A stretch of 18,041 nucleotides of DNA from Angelakisella sp. (lineage in GTDB: Bacteria > Bacillota > Clostridia > Oscillospirales > Ruminococcaceae), in assembly GCA_013316495.1 (NCBI GenBank), contig WSMP01000017.1:1-18041 (forward strand), read 5' to 3'. Shown here piece by piece: positions 8,301 through 13,424 of the stretch (within the stretch, counting starts at the first letter, position 1; every line of letters starts with the position of its first letter). The notes beneath the pieces were generated by a model. That model was given only the letters and a program-made list of their open reading frames with translations. It did not search any database and was not told the origin of the DNA. The position numbers and the translations under genes are program-made.

Positions 8301-8335
8301 AGGAGCCCCCCGCCCTGGCCGGGGAGCCAGAATAA
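5330..8335 (+). CDS. c-di-GMP phosphodiesterase: degenerate GGDEF, EAL, multiple PAS
   Basis: A 1001-residue protein with no membrane segment or signal peptide, so presumably cytosolic. Residues 44-165 are a GGDEF-like domain in which the signature is E93-G-D-N-F97; cyclase activity is unlikely. Residues 190-430 are an EAL domain with the catalytic set visible: E213 of EALVRW, N272, E304 and E307 of EITE, D334-D335 of DDFGSGYSSL, K355, E392 and Q412-G413. It should therefore hydrolyse c-di-GMP to pGpG. The remaining 570 residues look like PAS/PAC modules: about 462-580, 598-712, a weaker 715-840, and a clear one at 848-975 ending in FYVFIKDIT. PAS domains usually precede the output domain; here they follow it. 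ATG 5330 is chosen from the promoter position and a G-rich site about 7 nt upstream; ATG 5291 is an alternative. The gene is monocistronic. Confidence 0.9.
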   Translation: METAKNCSEPNQEALTKNLLTGLFFSRAFMEDAREFILQTTPNTYCLVAVDVLHFRMFNRFYGRDKGDHFLRHVAGCLEAVRMEYGGVTGHFEGDNFAILMPWRMELVEMLREDILEGGLRQSSVFGVFPTFGISPIDNLELPPEVYYDRATLALGHASAREHIICYDPKMEDILEEELHLLTEVTGALERGEFTFYAQPQCDIFTGNVVGAEALVRWRHPTKGLIPPSRFIPALERSGMISLLDQQVWEKVCQWLRSWIDRGYRPVPISINISRIDIMSMDVPAYLAHLLEKYQLDPKYIKAEITESAYAEEEDTISKAVENLQKTGMLVMMDDFGSGYSSLNMLKSVSVDVIKIDMRFLDIGEGEEQKGIGILESIVNMARLMGLPIIVEGVETLQQENVLRHLGCRYTQGYYYYKPLPIEQLEAALADERRLDHSGLHCKQVEAFHVRELMDENLFTDAMVNNILGPFAIYNVHDGQIDIIRVNEQYYQLAGLDVSDNKELSQKLWSNVRDDDKPVLLGIFEQAYERRPAGAAGNIHYLRVDGKVLWVRVRVFFHRENENQKLYFVSLTDITPLQEQRREKIRTDLPTAQLPDLERKQLEQYYGMLPCGFGLSKILLGEDGTPADYDIVYINQEMERMCGSDIKRLRYLILRAFRGDNRELLQKAYQAAFFGERLEHYMYSAISNQYLQLTLFQYEYGYTACLLQNITHRQLYEGAFHSMVMAYREVYFLQLQDNYCRMIYPDDTLLNERGNYEAMVNRHFKTGRILHYDEENVRQFLSLENLRSALQNQNSVDYRYRRSSKENPDEWCLTSATICEREDGKPKTAVITIQSIDRIIKEEEEARQARMVQSLASMSDAFFIYRAMEDERILYANPAMMDVFGCQSMGELMELVGHSFRGIVHPEDLERVEWEIENQIQSSDENMDYVQYRIIRKDGEIRWVDDWGHLESSKWGEEHRLFYVFIKDITDTITQVQREKLLNSNRYYQTKEPPALAGEPE

Positions 8336-8348
8336 ATGCGCATCTGAA

Positions 8349-8398
8349 AACAGCCCTTCCTCACTGGCAGGCCGCCGGGGAAGGGCTGTTTTTGTTTT
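8349..8398. terminator. Bidirectional terminator between convergent genes
   Basis: AACAGCCCTTCC (8349-8360) pairs over 12 bp with GGAAGGGCTGTT (8379-8390), followed by TTTGTTTT on the plus strand. On the minus strand the stem is followed by TTTC. It lies between the EAL stop and the convergent anti-sigma stop and serves the plus-strand gene best. The two genes end only about 60 bases apart. Confidence 0.88.
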
Positions 8399-9686
8399 AG
8401 TAGTTGAAGCTGCCGTCGTAGGTGGGCATATTGGCGATATACTTCCCGTCCACCGCGGGAACATAGTAGGCGCCGTAGCTCTTCATGCCGTACTGGGTTG
8501 CCACGTTCTCCTCCTCCGGCAGGTAGACCAAAAACCGGTAGTAGGGGAGCCAGATTCCCTCGTGGGAGCCGGTGCGGTAAACCAGCTCCACCTTGGCGAT
8601 GTGCTCCTCCCCCGGCATGGCGTAGGGGACAGAGGTGGCGTAGTTCCCCGCCAGCAGCAGCTCTTTGGCCGCCTCCGGGGTGATGATGGGATAGTCCCCC
8701 AGCTTCTGGGAGAGGTCCGGGGCGTAGACGCGGGCCAGGAAGAGCTTTCCCTCGTCATTGCAGTAGAAGGCCACCCGATTGAAGTTGAAACTCACGATCT
8801 GCTCCTCCAGCGTCCCCATTCCATCGTAAAACTCGGTGTCGAAGCTCTGCTCCTGGTAGATGTTCCGGTCCCCCATCCCCTGGTCCAGGAGGGGCTTGGC
8901 CATGCCGGAAACGAGACCATAATACTGGGTGGAGAGCCAATCGGCGGCCTTGCGCTTCTCGGCGCGGGTGGCGTAGTGGGTGAAGTTGTAGCCTTCCGGC
9001 AGCGCCACCGGCGGGTCGAAGTCGATGCTGGCGGTGAGGGTCTGGTCCACCTCCACCGTGACGCCTTCCCCCTCTATGATAAGGGTGGTGGGGTCGAAGT
9101 ACCCCTCTGGCACGGTGTCTCCCACGGCGGCAAATTTTTCCCGGATGGCCTGCTGCTGCTCCTGGCTGGGGGTGTTATCGGTGATGGGGAGGTTCTGGGT
9201 ATCCAGCCCCAGTTTCCCGGCCACATCCAAAAGAAGGGCCTTCATCCTGCGCCAGTTTGCCCCGGTGGCCCGATGCTGCTCATCGTAGGTGAGGGGATTT
9301 TTATAAACCGGGAGGGTGGAAAGCTCCGCCTCCTCGGTCCAGGGGTTATTCCCTCCCAGTTCGGCGATGTCAAAGGCCATGTACCCTTCAAATCCCATCC
9401 CCCCGCTGGTATCCCACTGGATGGTGAGGGTGGGCAGCTCCCCGCCCTGGACGGGCTGGCTGGGTCCGGAGGCGCCGGGCCGGGGGGGATTGCCGGGCTT
9501 TGGAAGGGCTTCCCCAGGGAGCAGACGGGTGCCGGCAAAGACTGCCACCGCCAGGCAGGCGGCCAGGGCCCCCCATTTTTGCCAGGAGGGACGGCGGGCC
9601 TTGCTGTGATCGCGGACCGCTGCCGCCTCGGCGATGAGATCCTCTTCCAGGTAGTTCAGGGCGTCGCTTAGCTGTTCCGGTCTCAT
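8397..9686 (-). CDS. Membrane-anchored anti-sigma-like protein
   Basis: A 429-residue protein. Residues 1-35 (MRPEQLSDALNYLEEDLIAEA...) form a short cytosolic part resembling sigma-binding N-termini found in clostridial sigma operons. One membrane segment lies at about 38-55 (WGALAACLAVAVFAG), then a Pro/Gly-rich linker (56-82) and a large extracellular region of about 345 residues that I do not recognise. The sigma gene's TGA overlaps this ATG by 4 bp (9683-9686), a translational coupling typical of sigma/anti-sigma pairs. The ribosome site GGAGGGA lies inside the end of the sigma gene. The role as sigma antagonist is inferred from this context and topology; no zinc-finger (HXXXCXXC) anti-sigma motif is seen. 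Confidence 0.75.
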   Translation of the reverse strand: MRPEQLSDALNYLEEDLIAEAAAVRDHSKARRPSWQKWGALAACLAVAVFAGTRLLPGEALPKPGNPPRPGASGPSQPVQGGELPTLTIQWDTSGGMGFEGYMAFDIAELGGNNPWTEEAELSTLPVYKNPLTYDEQHRATGANWRRMKALLLDVAGKLGLDTQNLPITDNTPSQEQQQAIREKFAAVGDTVPEGYFDPTTLIIEGEGVTVEVDQTLTASIDFDPPVALPEGYNFTHYATRAEKRKAADWLSTQYYGLVSGMAKPLLDQGMGDRNIYQEQSFDTEFYDGMGTLEEQIVSFNFNRVAFYCNDEGKLFLARVYAPDLSQKLGDYPIITPEAAKELLLAGNYATSVPYAMPGEEHIAKVELVYRTGSHEGIWLPYYRFLVYLPEEENVATQYGMKSYGAYYVPAVDGKYIANMPTYDGSFNY

Positions 9687-10243
9687 ACCGAAAATCCCTC
9701 CTTTTCCAGATAGGTCCGCAGCCCCTGCCGGGTGCGGTACAAGAGGCTTTTCACCTTGCTCTCGCTTATGCCGTGGCTCCGGGCAATCTCCCCCAGGGGA
9801 TCCATGAACCAGTACCGCCCCAAAAAGACGGTGCGGGCCTCCGGGGAAAGCCCCCGCAGATACTTTCCAATGGCCTCCCCCAGAAGGTGCAGCTCCACCT
9901 CCTGGCCGGTGGTGTCCCCGCCGGAAAGGCAGTCCTCCAGCTCGGTGAGGGAAAGGGCATACTGGCTCCCCTGGCGCTTCTGGCGGTTTTTGTGGCGGAA
10001 CCGGTCGATGGAAAGCTGCCGGGTCAGCTTTGCCAGGTAGGCGGACAAAAGGGAGGGGCGCTGGGGCGGCATGGATTCCCAGGCCCGCAAATAGGTGTCG
10101 CTGACGCTTTCCTCACAGTCCTCCTGGTTTCCCAGAATATTCCAGGCAACCTTGCCCAGATAGGCGCCGTATTTGGTTTTGGTCTCCTGGATGGCGGCTT
10201 CATCCCGCTGCCAGTACAGACTGACGATGGCTGCGTCCTCCAT
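9683..10243 (-). CDS. ECF-type RNA polymerase sigma factor
   Basis: A 186-residue sigma-70 family protein. Region 2 covers about 24-90, with EDCEESVSDTYLRAWES (core-binding) and LSIDRFRHKNRQKR (-10 recognition). Region 4 covers about 122-180, with LSPEARTVFLGRYWF and the helix-turn-helix GEIARSHGISESKVKSLLYRTR. Regions 1 and 3 are absent, as in group 4 (ECF) sigma factors. The start ATG at 10243 has a strong GAAAGGAGG site. It overlaps the anti-sigma gene by 4 bp. A terminator separates it from yoeB upstream. I could not find a convincing autoregulatory ECF promoter in the short leader. Its regulon is not evident from the window. Confidence 0.92.
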   Translation of the reverse strand: MEDAAIVSLYWQRDEAAIQETKTKYGAYLGKVAWNILGNQEDCEESVSDTYLRAWESMPPQRPSLLSAYLAKLTRQLSIDRFRHKNRQKRQGSQYALSLTELEDCLSGGDTTGQEVELHLLGEAIGKYLRGLSPEARTVFLGRYWFMDPLGEIARSHGISESKVKSLLYRTRQGLRTYLEKEGFSV

Positions 10244-10286
10244 GGGAAAACCTCCTTTCAGTAATCAGCTTCACCCTATATCCCGA

Positions 10287-10314
10287 CAAAAATCCCTGGC
10301 GGTTGCGCCAGGGA
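10287..10314 (-). terminator. Terminator of the toxin-antitoxin operon
   Basis: A perfect 9-bp stem (10293-10301 with 10306-10314) with a 4-nt loop is followed, on the minus strand, by TTTTTG (10287-10292). It lies 13 bases past the yoeB stop. Confidence 0.85.
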
Positions 10315-10327
10315 GAAATTTTTTGTA

Positions 10328-10591
10328 TCAATTTTCATAGTGGCCCCGGCAGGAGAGCACAATAAGGTCCCCGTTTTCCACCGTGTAGGTCAGTTGATTC
10401 TTTTCATCAATCCGGCGGCTCCATTCCTTCACATGGCGCAGGGGCTCCGGCTTGCCGACGCCCTTATCCGGCCCGTTGCGCTGAATATCCTGGAGCAGCT
10501 GATTGATGCGCCGCAGCGTCTTTTTATCCTCGGTCTGCCAATACAGATAGTCGGCCCAGCCGTCCGGCGAAAAGGTGATTCTATACGCCAT
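10328..10591 (-). CDS. yoeB: YoeB/Txe family mRNA interferase toxin
   Basis: An 87-residue RelE-superfamily toxin that cuts mRNA on translating ribosomes. It aligns closely by eye with E. coli YoeB: WADYLYWQ (12-19), KKTLRRINQL (23-32), GKPEPL (46-51), WSRRI (57-61) and the C-terminal CRGHY (81-85). E49 matches catalytic Glu46, and H84-Y85 match His83-Tyr84. The position of catalytic Arg65 is Q66 (codon CAA, plus-strand 10394-10396), so activity may be altered. The ATG at 10591 lies inside the antitoxin gene (11-base overlap), giving coupled translation. The larger open frame beginning at 10744 only extends across the antitoxin in another frame. Confidence 0.92.
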   Translation of the reverse strand: MAYRITFSPDGWADYLYWQTEDKKTLRRINQLLQDIQRNGPDKGVGKPEPLRHVKEWSRRIDEKNQLTYTVENGDLIVLSCRGHYEN

Positions 10592-10850
10592 CTTCCGCCA
10601 TTGCCTCCAGCTCTTCCATCGTCCGCACAATTCCCTGCCCGGCATGGACCTGGGCCAAACCCCGGTCCAGCTTCCGCAGGTATTCCGCGTTGCGCTCCGC
10701 CTTTTCCAATTCGCTGTACCGCTTTGCGCTGATGATGACCACATTCTTTTCGGCCTTCCTGGTGACGATTACCGTCTCTGCTTCGTCGGTCACCTTGTCA
10801 CAAAAATCCTTCAGCCGGTTGCGGGCAGTGGAAAAATTCACTGCAATCAT
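10581..10850 (-). CDS. yefM: YefM/Phd family antitoxin
   Basis: An 89-residue antitoxin that neutralises YoeB and represses its own operon. The N-terminal MIAVNFSTARNRLKDFCDKV matches the Phd/YefM DNA-binding domain, followed by VTRKAEKNVVIISAKRYSELE (29-49), the family core. The C-terminal part (about 50-89) is charged and would wrap the toxin. The start at 10850 has a GGAGGG site 8-9 nt upstream. The toxin gene overlaps its end by 11 bases. It has its own promoter and a YefM-type operator upstream. Confidence 0.92.
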   Translation of the reverse strand: MIAVNFSTARNRLKDFCDKVTDEAETVIVTRKAEKNVVIISAKRYSELEKAERNAEYLRKLDRGLAQVHAGQGIVRTMEELEAMAEDGV

Positions 10851-10875
10851 CTCTTATCCCTCCTCGGAAATGACA

Positions 10876-10905
10876 TGTACAATATTCTGTGCAATTTATT
10901 GTACC
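10876..10905. promoter_or_regulatory. YefM-type operator
   Basis: GTACAATA (10877-10884) and TATTGTAC (10897-10904) form a perfect 8-bp inverted repeat separated by 12 bases. The left arm includes TGTACA, the core known for the E. coli yefM-yoeB operator; the right arm has TGTACC in the same plus-strand register. The right arm covers the -10 of the operon promoter, so binding would block RNA polymerase. Confidence 0.72.
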
Positions 10906-10926
10906 ATATTCTCCGCCACAAGGCAA
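10898..10926 (-). promoter_or_regulatory. Promoter of the yefM-yoeB operon
   Basis: On the minus strand TTGCCT (10921-10926) is followed after 17 bases by TACAAT (10898-10903) with an extended TGG. The -10 lies in the right arm of the palindromic operator. The start site would be near 10891, about 40 bases before the antitoxin ATG. Confidence 0.68.
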
Positions 10927-10976
10927 GGTGCGGATCAAGGCTGCGCAATTTGGACCGTCCTGCTCCGGAGAACGCT

Positions 10977-11876
10977 TTACCCCTCCTTCACCGGTTCGCA
11001 GAAGTGCCACTCGTTTTCATACAGCAGGGCGATGCCCCCCTCCACGCGGGCGTAGGGGAGGTCCAGTTTCCTGGAGAAGTTGGTCTCCCCGTCCTGCTGG
11101 GGCCAGCCATCGGTGTAGGAGAGGGTGCGGCCGATGACAGCGCTCTCCTCTACCTCGGCGGGCATGGGCTGCCCCAGGAGGTAGATTTTCCCTTCCACCT
11201 GGAGGGCGGCGGGATAGTCCCCGGTGGCTTCCGGGGTGGAGGTCTCCTTCGCTGCCAGGAAGTCCTGGATGCTGGCTTCGCGGATGTCGATGTAGTCATC
11301 CTGGTCCAGGTCCCCCCGGCAAAGGCGGATATACATAGGCTTTTCACCGGGGACGCCCCCTGCTACCAGGGAATAGTCCTCCTCCAGCTGGTACCGCATA
11401 ATGTACAGGCCGCTGCCGATCTCCCGGCCCTCATAGGGGGCAAAGTCGGCCCAGGTGAGCTCCTCCCCCTTCTCCGCCAGCTCCTGCACCCGCGCCAGGG
11501 TCAAAGGCTCCTTGGGCAGGCGGGTGACCTTTTTTGCGGTGATCTGGGCGGGATAGGTTTCCGCAACCTGTCCCTCAAAGGCGATCTCCACCCGGTCCAG
11601 CAGCCAGAAATCGGCGGCCTCCAGGGCATTTCCCTCCTGATCCAGCAGCTGGGCTCCGGAAAGGGCCACCAAAAAACGGTCGGAGGAGCTGCGCACCGAA
11701 GCGCCCTCGTCCGCCAGAACCAGCAGGGAGTTTTCCTTCCTCTCCTCCACTGTGGCGGAGAAAACGATGCCCTCCTCGGTGGCGGGGCAGTAGACAACGC
11801 CCTGGTTCTTTGGCCCGCAGGCGGCCAAAAGGACGGTGAGCAGCAGGGCGGCAGCAATGGCAAAAAATCGTTTCAT
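10977..11876 (-). CDS. Surface lipoprotein with DUF3221-like domain
   Basis: A 299-residue protein with a type II signal peptide: MKRFF, a hydrophobic core, and a lipobox LLAAC with the lipid cysteine at C20. Residues about 36-117 (GIVFSATVEERKENSLLVLAD...DRVEIAFEGQVAETYPAQITAKKV) resemble the OB-fold-like DUF3221/YobA domain of Firmicutes lipoproteins. A second part (185-208) contains D189-L-D-Q-D-D-Y-I-D-I-R-E200, which has EF-hand loop spacing. The last part (about 220-295) has the pattern G-x-I-Y...NFSRKLDLPYA...GGIALLYENEWHF, similar to a module I have seen in many clostridial surface proteins of unknown role. The start has AAAGGAG 8-9 nt upstream. A terminator separates it from the exporter operon. 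Function is unknown. Confidence 0.75.
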   Translation of the reverse strand: MKRFFAIAAALLLTVLLAACGPKNQGVVYCPATEEGIVFSATVEERKENSLLVLADEGASVRSSSDRFLVALSGAQLLDQEGNALEAADFWLLDRVEIAFEGQVAETYPAQITAKKVTRLPKEPLTLARVQELAEKGEELTWADFAPYEGREIGSGLYIMRYQLEEDYSLVAGGVPGEKPMYIRLCRGDLDQDDYIDIREASIQDFLAAKETSTPEATGDYPAALQVEGKIYLLGQPMPAEVEESAVIGRTLSYTDGWPQQDGETNFSRKLDLPYARVEGGIALLYENEWHFCEPVKEG

Positions 11877-11964
11877 GGCGACGGCTCCTTTCTTTTTCCA
11901 GGGGGGACCTGGTTTCTCTCTATTTTATTTGTGGCAAAAAACCGCTCCTTTCTTGCACCAGACG

Positions 11965-12018
11965 AAAAAATCCCCTAAAAGGGACGGCCCCCGCAGCCCT
12001 ATGGCGGCTTCGGGGACC
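11965..12018 (-). terminator. Terminator of the exporter operon
   Basis: On the minus strand an 8-bp stem with one wobble (11986-11993 with 12011-12018) plus an inner GCC/GGC stem is followed by a smaller TCCC/GGGA hairpin (11971-11984) and then six T (11965-11970). It begins about 10 bases past the stop of the coil protein. Confidence 0.7.
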
Positions 12019-12028
12019 GGCTTTTTGG

Positions 12029-13411
12029 CTATTTGCTTTTCCGGGAGGGGAACAGGTCCTGGACCCGCTGCCAGAAGGTCTCCTTCGGCTCCTCCGCCTG
12101 GACGGGAGCTTCCGCCTCCGGGAGCTTAATGTCCCCGGTTTTGATGACAAACTGCACCGCCGCCACCGCCGGGTTCTCCGGGTCCACAAAGGAGATGGCG
12201 GCAAAGTCCTTGGAGCGGTACTCGTCCAGCATCTCGTCCACCTTGTCGTCCACCTGGGTGTCCATATCCGAGGACTGGTCCCGCAGCTGCATGGTGCCGT
12301 CGGAAAGCTCGGCTACCCCGTCCTTCAGCTTCAGCACCCCGTCGTAAAGGTCATCGGTACCGTTGGCCAGCTGGTCCGCACCGGCCGCAAGGGCGCTGGA
12401 GCCCTGGAGCAGCAGGGGCAGCTGCTCCAGCATCCCGCCGATTTTCTGGGCCTCCTGGGGGGACAAAGCCCCGCTGGCCACCGCCCCTTGGATAAGCTGG
12501 GGGAAAAGGGGCTCCAGCTTTCCTATCCCCTGGCCCACCATCTGGAGGCTGGCGTTCAAATCCCGCATCCCGCTTTGGAGGCTCTCTGCCCCGTCCCGCA
12601 GGGCCTCCGCCCCGTACTCCAGCTCATCCACCCCGTCCGACAGGGCCAGGGCCCCGTCGTCCAGCTGGGCGGCGCCGTCCTGGAGATCGGAAATCTGATC
12701 CTTCAGCTCCTGGGTATCCGGGTCGTCGATGTCCAGCACCAGGGGAATGCCGTTTACCGAGATGCCGTCCATCTCAAAATTCACCACATCGGCGGTGATG
12801 GTAAAATCCTTCTCCTTCCCCGGCAGGATGATGTAGGACATCTGCTTCTTCTGGCCCACATCCGCCAGGGTAGCCCCTTCGGCGACGATGTTCTTGCAGC
12901 TTTCGGTATCCAGCTGGATGGTGGTTTGGAGGGCGTAGTTATCCCGCCACACCGGGTCCGCCTCCGGGTTTTGCCGCAGGGAAACCCGCATCTCCAGGCG
13001 GCCGCTGGCCCCTGCCAGCTCCTGTCCGGGGGTCTCCTTTCCGTCCAGAAAATACCGGACGGTGACCCGCCAGGGCAGCTCCCCGGTGCGGGCGCTGTCC
13101 AGTTCCCCCTGGTAGTAGAACTTCCCCGCCGGGGCGGTGAAGGTGATTTTCTTCCCCTCCTGGGTGAGGGGGGCGGTGGTGGTGAGGTTCTTCACCCTGC
13201 GGTAGTTTCCGTAATCGGTAACGGTGGTCTCCGCCGGAAGGTCGTAGGAGTTCACCACATAGATGGCACCCGCCTCCCCCTCCGGGCTCAGGTTCACATA
13301 GATGACCTCGTCCTTTTCTGGCAGCTCCGCCGCCAGGGCGGGGATGCTCCCCAGCGCCCCCAAAAGGAGGGCAAGCCCCAGGGCGCCCAGCCTTTTCATC
13401 GTCTGCTTCAT
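12029..13411 (-). CDS. Secreted LxxG heptad-repeat coiled-coil protein
   Basis: A 460-residue exported protein. A signal peptide covers 1-28, with likely cleavage near IPALA|A. Residues about 35-230 are beta-rich and unrecognised. Residues 234-300 and 322-398 carry heptads of the type L-x-D-G / L-x-x-G (DGAAQLDDGALALSDGVDEL; GVLKLKDGVAELSDGTMQL), split by a Pro-containing turn (about 301-321), so a helical hairpin is plausible. Such xxxLxxG heptads are known from YhgE/Pip proteins and extracellular loops of Firmicutes MMPL transporters. Unlike those, this protein has no membrane segment; its C-terminus (FWQRVQDLFPSRKSK) is short and amphipathic. ATG 13411 is chosen for the GAGGAGG site (13421-13427). 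It is the third gene of the exporter operon, 13 bases behind the Ig-like gene. A periplasm-side partner role for the exporter is inferred. Confidence 0.78.
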   Translation of the reverse strand: MKQTMKRLGALGLALLLGALGSIPALAAELPEKDEVIYVNLSPEGEAGAIYVVNSYDLPAETTVTDYGNYRRVKNLTTTAPLTQEGKKITFTAPAGKFYYQGELDSARTGELPWRVTVRYFLDGKETPGQELAGASGRLEMRVSLRQNPEADPVWRDNYALQTTIQLDTESCKNIVAEGATLADVGQKKQMSYIILPGKEKDFTITADVVNFEMDGISVNGIPLVLDIDDPDTQELKDQISDLQDGAAQLDDGALALSDGVDELEYGAEALRDGAESLQSGMRDLNASLQMVGQGIGKLEPLFPQLIQGAVASGALSPQEAQKIGGMLEQLPLLLQGSSALAAGADQLANGTDDLYDGVLKLKDGVAELSDGTMQLRDQSSDMDTQVDDKVDEMLDEYRSKDFAAISFVDPENPAVAAVQFVIKTGDIKLPEAEAPVQAEEPKETFWQRVQDLFPSRKSK

Positions 13412-13424
13412 GGATATATCCTCC

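Noticed and set aside
10244..10292. ECF-type autoregulated promoter upstream of the sigma gene
   Set aside because: The leader was read for -35 GGAAC-like and paired -10 elements; only weak matches were seen, so none is called.
10575..11978. 467-residue plus-strand frame over yefM and the lipoprotein gene
   Set aside because: It runs across two well-supported minus-strand genes, a promoter and an operator, and has no domain.
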